Shown here one piece after another: positions 1-8,113 of a DNA stretch of 21,641 nt (positions within the stretch are counted from its first letter, which is position 1; each line of letters opens with the position of its first letter). Below the pieces are notes generated by a model that saw only the letters and a program-made list of their open reading frames with translations, was not told the origin of the DNA and ran no database searches. This stretch comes from Candidatus Hodarchaeota archaeon. GTDB taxonomy: Archaea > Asgardarchaeota > Heimdallarchaeia > Hodarchaeales > YT1-057. The position numbers and the translations under genes were made by a program. The DNA is taken from contig JAEOTI010000297.1 in the NCBI GenBank assembly GCA_016839955.1, positions 1-21,641 of the forward strand, written 5' to 3'.

Positions 1-341
1 ATCTGTTTATAGCCACTTTTTAAGGTCATATTCAATGATATTTCTGCTGTAAGTCTAAATTCCAGCTTATCAATTAAATTTGGAAATGCCGTCAATATCG
101 TCGAAAGATTCTTCATTAATTGTGTTTCATCTACATAAACACCAGGAGGAAGATTTATCGAAATATCTGCGAAATTTAATTCTGAATAGGCTGCCTTCAA
201 AGTAAATTGTCTATTTTTAATCGAACCGACCAATCCAGCATATGCGCCAACACCAACTGCTACTAACATGATTAATGCGAGAAATCTAAATTTATTTTGT
301 CTGAAGTCCCGAATCAATTTCATAGTTAAGGGAGCAACCAT
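1..341 (-). CDS. ABC transporter permease, FtsX/MacB-like, N-terminal part only
   Basis: This frame begins with ATG at 341, four bases after the TGA stop of the ATPase gene upstream, and stays open to the window edge (113 codons). The N-terminus has the form typical of FtsX/LolC/MacB permeases: a short basic stretch (KLIRDFRQNKFRF) followed by one hydrophobic membrane segment at about residues 19-35 (LALIMLVAVGVGAYAGL). The start of an extracytoplasmic domain follows. The second in-frame ATG (residue 7) is an equally possible start. The tight linkage to the ATPase implies one operon and one transporter. FtsX-like permeases of this kind move lipids, lipoproteins or peptides, or drive extracytoplasmic mechanics. 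The substrate cannot be told. The gene is truncated by the window, not by mutation. Confidence 0.75.
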   Translation of the reverse strand, partial: MVAPLTMKLIRDFRQNKFRFLALIMLVAVGVGAYAGLVGSIKNRQFTLKAAYSELNFADISINLPPGVYVDETQLMKNLSTILTAFPNLIDKLEFRLTAEISLNMTLKSGYKQ

Positions 342-345
342 CTCA

Positions 346-1119
346 TCACCAAATTAGATCGTTAATTGATATGGTATTAGCTGTGTTATCCTGAATTTTC
401 GTGATCTCTCCCCCACGTAGATAGATTATTCGATCAGCAATTTTTGCTATTTCTGAGTTATGAGTCACTAAGATAACAATTCGACCTTCATCTGGGATTT
501 TTCTCAATAATTTAAGGATTAAACGGCCTGTTTCAAAATCAAGTTCACCAGTGGGCTCATCTGCTAGAACAATAGGTGTTTTCTTAGCTAAGGCTCTGGA
601 AATTGCAATACGCTGTTGTTCTCCCCCTGAACACTCTGCAGGAAACTTTTTAGCATGTTTTGCTAAACCTACATCATCAAGATGTCTGAGTGCTTCCTTT
701 TCTATTTCTTTGCGCTTTTTCCCTTTCATAACAAGTTGAAGGGCAAATTCTACATTCTCTTGAGCTGTTAAAGTTGGGATCAAGTTGAAAAATTGAAATA
801 CGTAACTGATATTTTCCCGTCTGAACTTTGTAAGATTTGTACTCAAATCAATTGGTATTCCATTAACTCTAATTTCTCCTGACGAGACTCTATCTATTCC
901 TCCAATAAGGTTCAACATAGTAGTTTTTCCAGAACCACTAGGACCTAAAATAACGATGAGTTCACCTTTCTCAATGGTAAGAGTAGCATTTTTTAATGCA
1001 AACAGAGTATGTTCGCCGACTTCGTATTTTTTTGTGACATCTTGTAGCCATATTCCTTGTTCTTCGGAAGAAGTTCTAGCATTCAACTCAATATCAGTAA
1101 TTTTTGCTTCTGTTTGCAT
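346..1119 (-). CDS. ABC transporter ATP-binding protein, LolD/MacB family
   Basis: A 257-residue ABC ATPase that powers the adjacent FtsX-like permease. Visible motifs: Walker A GPSGSGKT (59-66), Q-loop VFQFFN (108-112, Gln109), signature CSGGEQQR (163-170), Walker B IVLADE (183-188), D-loop GELD (191-194) and switch His220 in VTH. The signature begins with Cys where Leu is usual; this is a minor variation. The first ~22 residues form a short acidic extension before the ABC core. LolD/MacB-type ATPases typically have about 220-250 residues, so this is full length. A GAGGG sequence lies about 7 bases before the ATG, and an AT-rich TTTTAAAA element at about 1145-1152 could be a promoter part. 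The gene is transcribed divergently from the Lrp-family regulator at 1547, which might control it. Confidence 0.92.
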   Translation of the reverse strand: MQTEAKITDIELNARTSSEEQGIWLQDVTKKYEVGEHTLFALKNATLTIEKGELIVILGPSGSGKTTMLNLIGGIDRVSSGEIRVNGIPIDLSTNLTKFRRENISYVFQFFNLIPTLTAQENVEFALQLVMKGKKRKEIEKEALRHLDDVGLAKHAKKFPAECSGGEQQRIAISRALAKKTPIVLADEPTGELDFETGRLILKLLRKIPDEGRIVILVTHNSEIAKIADRIIYLRGGEITKIQDNTANTISINDLIW

Positions 1120-1546
1120 TTTCTAGCCCTCATTCATGTTATATGTTTTAAAATAGGATTAATTATGGTGAATGTCTTTGAAATAACGACTTTAGTGATT
1201 AATCGTGATATCAATTCTATTTATCCTTTTAATCTTTATTATATCTTATATATATTCTTATATCCGCCATTCAGTCTTATATGAAGGAGATTCACAGATG
1301 TAAAAAAAGTTTTCATAGATGTGAAAATCACTTTTAATTCCATTTTAGGTTGAAAGAGAAGAAAATAATAGAGAAATGATTAGATTTTTTTTTGGGTTAA
1401 AAAAATAAACAGACATTTGTTCAATTTGATCTCAATATAAAATGAAATAGTATTCAATATGTTCAATCTATCATCCAGTTTTTCACATATGTATGGTATT
1501 TTTTAACATATGATCACATTAATTTTCAAAGAAGGAGATAGAGTTT
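1120..1546. promoter_or_regulatory. Divergent intergenic region with repeated TTCAyAkATGT motifs
   Basis: This 427-base gap separates the divergent ABC and Lrp-regulator genes; I see no convincing gene in it. It contains three copies of an 11-base motif: TTCACAGATGT at 1291-1301, TTCATAGATGT at 1312-1322 and TTCACATATGT at 1482-1492. The first two start 21 bases apart. Two CATATG palindromes (1486-1491 and 1507-1512) also start 21 bases apart, about two helical turns. A TATA-like ATATAAAAT lies at 1435-1443, about 100 bases before the regulator start. A strong SD sequence AAGGAG at 1532-1537 sits 9 bases before the ATG at 1547. The repeats could be binding sites for the adjacent regulator, since Lrp proteins often bind phased sites in their own promoters. 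That role is inferred. Confidence 0.5.
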
Positions 1547-2119
1547 ATGGCAACAGTAAAAACACAGAATTATCCTCAAAATGATACAGAAATGAACTCA
1601 ATTGAACTAGATATAACAGATATTGAAATTTTGCGCATTCTTCAAAAAGACAGCAACCTATCAATTAGAGACATTCAAGCGAAACTTCAAGATCGAAATC
1701 GAAAAATTGGCGAACGTGATCCAGCCTTAGCACTAGAAATCAAGACTTCTTTAGGAACCATTCACAATCGCATTAACAAATTAAGGGATTTAGGAATTAT
1801 TAAGGGGTATACCATTATTCTTGATGCTGAGAAGCTTGGTTATGATCTAACCGTAATGATTCAAATGCAAATTGATGTTAATAAGTTGAACGAAGTTAAT
1901 AAATCCTTTGCTACGATTTCAGAGCTTGTTGCAATGTATAACATCACTGGGGACTTCGATCTCGTTTGTTTCGGTCGTTTTAAATGCCGTCGTCACCTGA
2001 ATCAAGTCTTGCGTGAAAAAATTTTACCTAATCCTTATGTTCGTCGGACAGCAACAAGTATTGCACTAAATATCTTGAAAGAGAATTTCTCAGCATTAAA
2101 CATCTTTGAAGAGAATTAA
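1547..2119 (+). CDS. Lrp/AsnC family transcriptional regulator with an insertion in the HTH
   Basis: A DNA-binding regulator of the feast/famine (Lrp/AsnC) family, 190 residues. The winged-helix part runs from about 20 to 90 (LDITDIEILRIL, then the recognition helix TSLGTIHNRINKLRDLG, then IIKGYTIILDAEKLG, the classic family linker). The RAM ligand-binding domain runs from about 97 to 185 and includes ITGDFDLVCFGRF. Unlike the usual protein of about 150 residues, it carries about 19 extra charged residues (48-66) between the second helix and the recognition helix, plus a 20-residue N-terminal tail. The start is fixed by AAGGAG 9 bases upstream. It is directly followed by an asparagine-synthetase gene, recalling the asnC-asnA pairing of E. 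coli, although the synthetase there is of another family. It may sense an amino acid; which one is unknown. Confidence 0.9.
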   Translation: MATVKTQNYPQNDTEMNSIELDITDIEILRILQKDSNLSIRDIQAKLQDRNRKIGERDPALALEIKTSLGTIHNRINKLRDLGIIKGYTIILDAEKLGYDLTVMIQMQIDVNKLNEVNKSFATISELVAMYNITGDFDLVCFGRFKCRRHLNQVLREKILPNPYVRRTATSIALNILKENFSALNIFEEN

Positions 2120-2153
2120 TAATTCTCTGTCTCATTCTTCTTCATTGAGTTCT

Positions 2154-4268
2154 ATGTGTGGTATTCTTGGAATTTTTGCTTCACCAAATGCCCAAAAGCA
2201 GATTCGGATAGGATTGGACCTTTTAAAACATCGAGGGCATGATGGAATTGGAGTTGCAAGTGAAAATAACCTATGGCATGGTCAATTTACTGACGATATT
2301 CCAAATTGGAATAGTTCTAACTTAGTTGGTCATTGTCTTCATGCTGTAGTAAATCATATTCCACAACCTCTTACTAATCAACAATCTCGCTTAGTGGCTA
2401 ATTGTGAGATTTATAATTGGAGAGATCTTATTCCATTATACAACGATACTCCAAGAAATGATGCAGAACTCCTTCACTTAGTTCTCAATCAAGCTTCAGA
2501 GACCAATCTTGAAGCTAAACTTCAACAGTTGCAGGGAGATTATGCTTTTACCTATTGGCATGATGATACAATATGGATTGCCCGAGATCTAGTAGGGGTG
2601 AAACCCATATGGTATGCTTTTGAAAATGAACAATTCGCTTTTGCTTCTGAGCGGAAAGCACTTTTAGCCATGGGTTATGAAGGTCCTCATGAACTTAATC
2701 CAAGACTGATTCTTTCTTACAATCTCAGAACCCATCAATTAGCATTCCTACCCAGAAATTTCTATTCAATTGATCCTGAACATGAAAAAAATCCAAATAT
2801 ATTGACAACAGAGTTACTAAATCTGTTAATTTCTGCGGTCAAGAAGAGAATTCCTTCAGTGCCTTATGGTTTAATGTTTTCTGGGGGTATTGACTCTGTA
2901 ATTTTAGCTGCGATCTTAAAAAAACTTGGAGAAGAATTTCCTTGTTATGTTGCTGTTGCAGATGAAAAAGCCTCTGATTTATCTTGGAGTTTGAAAGCAG
3001 CAGAATTACTAAATCTCGATTTAAGACCTATAATCGTTTCAATTGATCAAATAGAAGAAAAATTAGGTACGCTTGTTCCTCTTATTGAAGAATCTACAGT
3101 TATGAAAGTTGGAGTTGGTCTCCCCTTCTTTTTTGCTTGTCAAAGTGCAGCAAAGGATGGCATGAAAGTTCTCTTCTCAGGAATGGGTGCAGACGAATTA
3201 TTTGGTGGTTATTTCAGACAAGCAATGGCTGCTGCAGTCAATGAAGATTGTCTTTCAGCGATACGGGGAAATTATGAACGAAATGCTTACCGAGATGATG
3301 TAATCACGATGTATTGGGGACTAGAGCTTAGAGTACCATATTTAGATCCAAAAGTTATTTCCTATTCTCTTAAAATTCCTTCAAAATTCAAAATTCAGGA
3401 AAAACAGAACAAATGGATTCTAAGAGAAGTCGCAAAGAAAATAAATATCTCCCAAGAGCTATCTAATAGACCTAAGAAAGCAGCTCAATATGGAAGCCGG
3501 TTTGATTATTACTTAAAACGATTAGCAAAAAAAGAGGATTGTACAAGGGCAGAATTTCTTCGAAATTTCCTCCCCCAACCTTCAATTAAATTAGGTGCCC
3601 TCTTTAGTACTGGAAAAGACAGCTCTTTTGCCTTTCATGTGATGCGTAAACGTAATTATGATGTTGTTTGCCTGATAACTATACAAAGCGAAAATCCAGA
3701 TTCATATATGTTCCATACACCAACAATTGAACTCTCTCAACTTCAAGCTGAAGCCCTTGGATTGCCAATCTTAATTGGTAAAACAAAAGGAGAAAAAGAA
3801 GAAGAATTAAGGGATTTAGAACGAACGTTGAAGCAAGCCATTGATTTATTTAAAATTCAGGGTGTGATTACTGGTGCTCTATACTCTAACTATCAACGAC
3901 AACGTATTGAAAAAATCTGTGATCGGCTTGGAATAAAGTGTTTTAGTCCTTTATGGCATATAGATCAAGAACAAGAGATGCGACAATTGCTCAGAGAAGG
4001 ATTTGAGATTATTTTTACATCTTACGCAGCTTATGGATTGGATGCATCTTGGCTTGGCGTACCCATTACAGAACAGCATGTGGATCGATTAGTCAAACTA
4101 AATCGTGACTTTGGGATTAATATTGCAGGTGAAGGGGGAGAATTTGAGAGTTTTGTGACATGGATGCCAGGATTTTCTCATCATATTTGTTTTCAAGGAC
4201 TATCAATCTCGAAAACTGGAGAATGGTCAGGTAGGATTAAGTATGAATTTGTTTCATTATGCAAATAA
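2154..4268 (+). CDS. Asparagine synthetase (glutamine-hydrolysing) fused to a Dph6-like ATP-pyrophosphatase
   Basis: A 704-residue three-domain fusion. Residues 1-205 form a class II glutamine amidotransferase: Cys2 is the N-terminal nucleophile, and HRGHDGIG, NCEIYN (83-88) and the ND before AEL (102-103) match the glutamine site. Residues 215-460 form an AsnB synthetase with PP-loop SGGIDS (243-248) and SGMGADELFGGY (342-353). Residues 478-704 match the Dph6/MJ0570 family (diphthine-ammonia ligase) with a second PP-loop STGKDS (485-490) and the family motif GEGGEFESFV (659-668). An in-frame ATG at 2106 would add 16 residues and bury Cys2, so the start must be ATG-TGT at 2154. AsnB makes asparagine from aspartate, glutamine and ATP; Dph6 amidates diphthine on EF-2. 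NCEIYN has Cys where bacterial AsnB has Gly. The gene follows the Lrp regulator by 34 bases and is probably co-transcribed with it. Activity of the third domain is inferred. Confidence 0.88.
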   Translation: MCGILGIFASPNAQKQIRIGLDLLKHRGHDGIGVASENNLWHGQFTDDIPNWNSSNLVGHCLHAVVNHIPQPLTNQQSRLVANCEIYNWRDLIPLYNDTPRNDAELLHLVLNQASETNLEAKLQQLQGDYAFTYWHDDTIWIARDLVGVKPIWYAFENEQFAFASERKALLAMGYEGPHELNPRLILSYNLRTHQLAFLPRNFYSIDPEHEKNPNILTTELLNLLISAVKKRIPSVPYGLMFSGGIDSVILAAILKKLGEEFPCYVAVADEKASDLSWSLKAAELLNLDLRPIIVSIDQIEEKLGTLVPLIEESTVMKVGVGLPFFFACQSAAKDGMKVLFSGMGADELFGGYFRQAMAAAVNEDCLSAIRGNYERNAYRDDVITMYWGLELRVPYLDPKVISYSLKIPSKFKIQEKQNKWILREVAKKINISQELSNRPKKAAQYGSRFDYYLKRLAKKEDCTRAEFLRNFLPQPSIKLGALFSTGKDSSFAFHVMRKRNYDVVCLITIQSENPDSYMFHTPTIELSQLQAEALGLPILIGKTKGEKEEELRDLERTLKQAIDLFKIQGVITGALYSNYQRQRIEKICDRLGIKCFSPLWHIDQEQEMRQLLREGFEIIFTSYAAYGLDASWLGVPITEQHVDRLVKLNRDFGINIAGEGGEFESFVTWMPGFSHHICFQGLSISKTGEWSGRIKYEFVSLCK

Positions 4269-4289
4269 CTTATTGTAGGTCAATGTAAA

Positions 4290-4907
4290 ATGGAAATATC
4301 TAATGAACGAATAAGAAGAGTGGTACTGAGCCTATCTGGACTCTTAGTTTTTTTCTATACTTGTTTTTTCCTTCCATTTTTTAGAGTTTTGCCCTATGCT
4401 ACTATGAAAGAAACTCTTTACGTTGTGAATGGCGTTTCTGCAGATTTCTATTACAATAGTATTCAAATTCGTTGGTGGGCTTTAATCGGACTTCTTTCGG
4501 GAAAATTCGATATTAGTTACTCAACAATAGGGAAAGATAGTGATTTCTGGTATTTATGGTATTTAACCCATTATTGGGGCCCAATATCCATGTTTTTAGT
4601 TTTAATAACCTGTATTCTACTCCTTGTTGAAAATCTCGTGATCATACTGCGTAAAAAACCAATTTTTCAGTTTACATGGAAAATAATTTTATTTTTTGGA
4701 ATAGCTGCTGTATTCATTGAATGGTTACTACTATTCACTCTTTGGTTTTCGGGTACTGCCCATATTATAACTGACATAGGGAATATTGGAATAACATTAG
4801 CTCTTGGTCCTGAATTGTTTTTCTTCAACCTATGGGGGGTCATAGCATTAACTTGGTCAAGTTTACAATTAAGAAAGCTCTCTTCAGAGACTAATCTTTT
4901 CTCATAA
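4290..4907 (+). CDS. Membrane protein of unknown function, four predicted TM segments
   Basis: A 205-residue integral membrane protein that I do not recognise. Hydrophobic segments lie at about 11-33, 97-120, 131-153 and 163-189. A loop of about 60 residues between the first two segments is rich in aromatic residues (FYYN, RWW, FWYLWYLTHYW). Basic residues flank segments 1 and 2 (RIRR, RKK), suggesting that both ends face the cytoplasm. It begins 21 bases after the Asn-synthetase fusion on the same strand, so co-transcription is likely, but no clear SD sequence is visible. No catalytic motif or transporter signature can be seen. A pure hypothetical is the safest label. Confidence 0.7.
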   Translation: MEISNERIRRVVLSLSGLLVFFYTCFFLPFFRVLPYATMKETLYVVNGVSADFYYNSIQIRWWALIGLLSGKFDISYSTIGKDSDFWYLWYLTHYWGPISMFLVLITCILLLVENLVIILRKKPIFQFTWKIILFFGIAAVFIEWLLLFTLWFSGTAHIITDIGNIGITLALGPELFFFNLWGVIALTWSSLQLRKLSSETNLFS

Positions 4908-5023
4908 CTCTATTTAACACAAAAAAATCCAATAGTGAAAGTAATAATAACTCGACATAATTCATATAACTTGGATTAACTGATTATTTAAACAAGAATG
5001 ATCATTTTAAGCGTGCTGTAGAG

Positions 5024-5836
5024 ATGTCAGAATTAAATAACAAGAAAAATCTTTCTCAATCTGCAAAACATGAGGAATTAATTTCTATTTCAGGCGGGCA
5101 TATCCTTAAATTAGATAATTCCTTAAATAAAGCGATTCTAGTTGCAAGAAGTATATACGATGCTTATTTTTATCTCAATAACGCAGTTTGGACTTATGGA
5201 AAGAATTTCAGATTTGCTAGGCAACAGGTTGAAGACGACCAAGATGTTGGTGTTGTAAGTTTAGAGGGTTCAACAAAAGCAATTATGGCCGATATCACGA
5301 TTTTACAGCCATGGGCTGAACCTAGGCAGCATGAGAAAGATCCAAACGGCTATGAATATGCTTTAGAATATGGAACGTTATATCTTTTAAGTTCAGAAAA
5401 AGGAAATGAGACCTACACCTATGGGTCAAGATTGCGAGAGAAAGTAGATCAAATTGATACAGCCATTGAAATTTTGAAAGAAAAACCAAACTCAAGACAA
5501 GTATGTTTGACCGTTGCTCGTCCTGCAGATCTTTCACTTCCGGATCCTCCCTGCTTAAGAATCCTCGATTTGAAAATTTATGAAGGTGCATTAACCGTTA
5601 GCGCTTTATTCAGATCTTGGGACCTTTATGGTGCAGCAAACACTAATTTAATGGGTCTAAACGATTTACAGAGCTGGGTTGCAAAAGAAGTTGGTGTGAA
5701 GCAAGGTATCCTCCAAGTAAATGCTACAAACGCTCATATTTACCCTCACGCATTCAAGATGGTTGAAGAATGGGTGACTGGAACAGAAAAAAGCACACCA
5801 ACTGCAGCAAAAAGGTTAGGATTAGATAAGCACTAG
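5024..5836 (+). CDS. thyA: Thymidylate synthase, archaeal ThyA type
   Basis: Converts dUMP to dTMP using a methylene-folate or methylene-pterin cofactor, in the cytoplasm. Diagnostic stretches are NSRQVCLTV (156-164; Arg158 corresponds to the phosphate-binding Arg), PDPPCLRI (173-180) with nucleophile Cys177, RSWDLYGAANTN (197-208) with the pyrimidine-binding Asp and Asn, and NAHIY (236-240). PPCLR rather than bacterial PPCH is typical of archaeal members. At 270 residues the protein carries a ~30-residue polar N-terminal tail. Upstream, TTATTTAAAC at 4984-4993 could be a TATA box that gives a very short leader; there is no good SD. The protein uses the ThyA rather than the ThyX route. It stands alone as a transcription unit, with a T-rich tract downstream (about 5878-5884). 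Confidence 0.9.
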   Translation: MSELNNKKNLSQSAKHEELISISGGHILKLDNSLNKAILVARSIYDAYFYLNNAVWTYGKNFRFARQQVEDDQDVGVVSLEGSTKAIMADITILQPWAEPRQHEKDPNGYEYALEYGTLYLLSSEKGNETYTYGSRLREKVDQIDTAIEILKEKPNSRQVCLTVARPADLSLPDPPCLRILDLKIYEGALTVSALFRSWDLYGAANTNLMGLNDLQSWVAKEVGVKQGILQVNATNAHIYPHAFKMVEEWVTGTEKSTPTAAKRLGLDKH

Positions 5837-5970
5837 TTTTACTATACTCAGATAACCGAAAGATAAATGGCTAGATCCTTTTTTGCTTTAGAATAATTCA
5901 ATATACACAGAAAAAAAGAAAAAAAGTCTAGAAGACAACTGGATATACTTGTTATTATGCGGTGAAGTCA

Positions 5971-6822
5971 ATGGCGCTTAAAATAGGATTTCTAGGACTA
6001 GATGCAGCAGGAAAAACAACATTTTTAGCAGCTTTAGGTAAAACATACGGTTCTATCATCGACGCAAAGCCAACAAAGGGTATTGAACGCTCTGAAAAAA
6101 ATGTTATGGGACAAGCAATAGGTATCTGGGATTATGGAGGACAGACTCAATATCGTGATCGCTATTTGAAGAGCGAAAGAGACCTCGAGGGACTTGATTT
6201 AGTATTCTACCTCCTTGATGTGCAGAATCCGACAAGATTTGATGAAGCAGCAGATTATTTAAGCAATCTCTTAGACAAAATGAAAGGATTTAACCAAGAA
6301 AATCTTATCATTTGTTTCCACAAATATGATCCAGACAGAAGTGAACAACTTAAAGACCAACTGAATAAAGCATGGGAAAAAATGGAATCTATTGCAGAAG
6401 ACGCTTATGCATTTCTCCCGACCTCGATATTCGACGAGAAGCAGATTACAAGAGCTTTTTCCATGGGACTTAGGAAAGTAGCTACTAAGAAAGAAATTGT
6501 CGAAGGAGAGCTTCAAAAAATCATTAAAGATGCTGGTGCAAAAGCTTCAGTGGTTCTTACTACAGATGGTTACGCAATCGCAGCATATGCCGCCGATGAC
6601 AAAGTTGCTGAAGAAATAGAAGGGATTGGAATGTCTTTAGCTATCCTTTGGCAATCATCTGGTCTTAAATTTCAAGAGGTTGTTGGAAAGTTAGACATTG
6701 GTGATTTCAGTTTTGAAACTACATCAGCTGGTGGTAGAGACTATTACATCCTAAATATTGGAGTCAACGACCGACCAACTCTTTTAGGAAAGATACAGAG
6801 TATTCTTGAAACAATTTCCTAA
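5971..6822 (+). CDS. Rag/Gtr-like small GTPase with C-terminal roadblock-type domain
   Basis: A 283-residue two-domain protein. The N-terminal GTPase (1-~175) shows P-loop GLDAAGKT (9-16), switch I Thr35, WDYGGQ (53-58) and guanine-specificity motif HKYD (117-120). It also has TSIFDE (151-156), which matches the TSIWDE I recall in human RagA. HKxD in place of NKxD and the segment YLKSERD after WDYGGQ (RagA: YFTSQRD) are Rag/Gtr features. The WDxGGQ motif is shared by Rag and Arf families. Residues ~177-283 look like a roadblock/LC7 alpha-beta fold (ASVVLTTDGYAIAAYA; DYYILNIGVN), the arrangement found in eukaryotic Rag proteins. A GTG at 5962 is possible, but GGTGA at 5961-5965 is placed exactly for ATG 5971. 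In eukaryotes Rag dimers signal amino-acid status to TORC1; the role here is unknown. It is flanked by a terminator-like hairpin. Confidence 0.88.
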   Translation: MALKIGFLGLDAAGKTTFLAALGKTYGSIIDAKPTKGIERSEKNVMGQAIGIWDYGGQTQYRDRYLKSERDLEGLDLVFYLLDVQNPTRFDEAADYLSNLLDKMKGFNQENLIICFHKYDPDRSEQLKDQLNKAWEKMESIAEDAYAFLPTSIFDEKQITRAFSMGLRKVATKKEIVEGELQKIIKDAGAKASVVLTTDGYAIAAYAADDKVAEEIEGIGMSLAILWQSSGLKFQEVVGKLDIGDFSFETTSAGGRDYYILNIGVNDRPTLLGKIQSILETIS

Positions 6823-6835
6823 ATAACAAAAATTC

Positions 6836-6878
6836 AGTACTCTCAATGGAGAGTACTACTTCCTCTTTTCTTTTTACT
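6836..6878 (+). terminator. Hairpin plus pyrimidine-rich tract after the Rag-like GTPase
   Basis: A perfect 9-bp stem (AGTACTCTC at 6836-6844 with GAGAGTACT at 6849-6857) closes a four-base AATG loop. It is followed by a pyrimidine-rich stretch ending in CTTTTCTTTTT (6858-6876). It begins 14 bases after the GTPase stop codon. This has the form of an intrinsic terminator. Archaeal RNA polymerase generally needs only the T tract, so the stem may instead protect the transcript end. Confidence 0.6.
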
Positions 6879-6946
6879 TGTCTATTTAGTTTTTAAAGGA
6901 TCAAAGGGAATGGTAATTCTGGATTCTTTCCTCAGGTGTTGTCATA

Positions 6947-8104
6947 ATGGGCAATATTGTTATTCTGGGCGCAGGAATGATGAGTTACGGGTTGATCTAT
7001 GACTTAAATCGATCAAATAATATTGGTAGTTTGACTATAGCTGATTCAAATGAAAAAGCTGCGCAAGCTATTGCCAAAAAGGCAAATATTCCTACTTCTA
7101 CAAAAATATTTGATGCAAATTCCTACCAGGCCATATGCAATGTAATCAATGATCACAACACAGCAATTTCAGCTCTCCCCTATACCTATAATTTTGATGT
7201 AGCTAAGGCTTGTATTGATAAAGGAGTTAATATGGTGGATTTAGGAGGAAATTTACATATTGTTCAAAAACAAATGGCATTAAATGAGAAAGCAGTTGCT
7301 AATGAAGTAACTATTATCCCTAATTTAGGTTTAGCACCAGGTCTTATGAACATTCTCGCAATGGGAGCTTTTCATCAATTCTCCAAGGTCGAGTCACTAA
7401 AAATTCGCGTAGGAGGGCTACCTCAGAAACTTATTGGTCCTTTGGGCTATCAACTCACATTTAATCCTGAAGGATTGATTAATGAGTATCGTGAACCATG
7501 TGAAGTTCTACGAGACTTTAAACATGTAACTATTGATCCCCTGTCAGAATTAGAAGATATTTCCTTTCCTGATCCATACAATAATAATCTTGAGGCTTTC
7601 GCTACATCAGGCGGTAGTTCTTCTCTGCCATCTCTTCTCAAAGGAAAAGTAAGAGAACTTGATTATAAAACTATACGATATAAAGGGCATTATCAGAAGA
7701 TAAAACTTCTTAAGGAACTTGGTTTATTTCGGGATGATTTCCTCCGTCTTAAAGACTCAACAATCCGCCCTCGTGATGTACTTTCAAAACTTCTTTGGGA
7801 AGTTTTACCTCAGAATCAACCTGATGTTGTACTAGCACGTCTTTCAATACAAGGAGAATTAGATAAAAAAAAATCAGTAACATTGGTGAATGACCTTATA
7901 GATTATTTTGATCCAGAGTCGAATCTAACAGCAATGATGAAGACAACTGCTTTTCCAACTTCAATAGTAGCTCTAATGTTATTAAATAATGAAATATCGA
8001 TAAAAGGTGTTGTTCCGGCAGAGATTGCTGTAGACTCTACGAAACTAAAAAAAGAACTTGCTCATAGAAACATTATAATCCAAGAAACCATAAAACCCAA
8101 TTAA
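6947..8104 (+). CDS. Saccharopine dehydrogenase / lysine 6-dehydrogenase family oxidoreductase
   Basis: A 385-residue NAD(P)-dependent oxidoreductase. It starts with a Rossmann fold (IVILGAGMM, 4-12). The catalytic-domain segments GLAPGLMN (128-135), RVGGLPQ (154-160) and FNPEGLINEY (172-181) are those of the lysine 6-dehydrogenase / saccharopine dehydrogenase-like group. Known members oxidise the epsilon-amino group of lysine or act on saccharopine; the true substrate cannot be fixed from motifs. AGGTG at 6934-6938 lies 8 bases before the ATG and serves as the SD. TTTAGTTTTTAAAG at about 6883-6898 could hold a promoter. The gene is isolated by the hairpin upstream and an inverted repeat downstream, so it is probably its own unit. 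Confidence 0.85.
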   Translation: MGNIVILGAGMMSYGLIYDLNRSNNIGSLTIADSNEKAAQAIAKKANIPTSTKIFDANSYQAICNVINDHNTAISALPYTYNFDVAKACIDKGVNMVDLGGNLHIVQKQMALNEKAVANEVTIIPNLGLAPGLMNILAMGAFHQFSKVESLKIRVGGLPQKLIGPLGYQLTFNPEGLINEYREPCEVLRDFKHVTIDPLSELEDISFPDPYNNNLEAFATSGGSSSLPSLLKGKVRELDYKTIRYKGHYQKIKLLKELGLFRDDFLRLKDSTIRPRDVLSKLLWEVLPQNQPDVVLARLSIQGELDKKKSVTLVNDLIDYFDPESNLTAMMKTTAFPTSIVALMLLNNEISIKGVVPAEIAVDSTKLKKELAHRNIIIQETIKPN

Positions 8105-8113
8105 TTTACCAAA

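Noticed and set aside
1165..1284. Possible 39-codon hydrophobic protein starting at ATG 1165 in the divergent promoter region
   Set aside because: The composition is simply that of AT-rich DNA (I, Y, L, N), there is only a weak AGGA upstream, and it lies where promoter elements are expected.
2106..2153. In-frame ATG 16 codons upstream in the Asn-synthetase fusion
   Set aside because: Class II amidotransferases need the Cys as residue 2; the extra Ser-rich peptide would bury it and overlaps the regulator gene.
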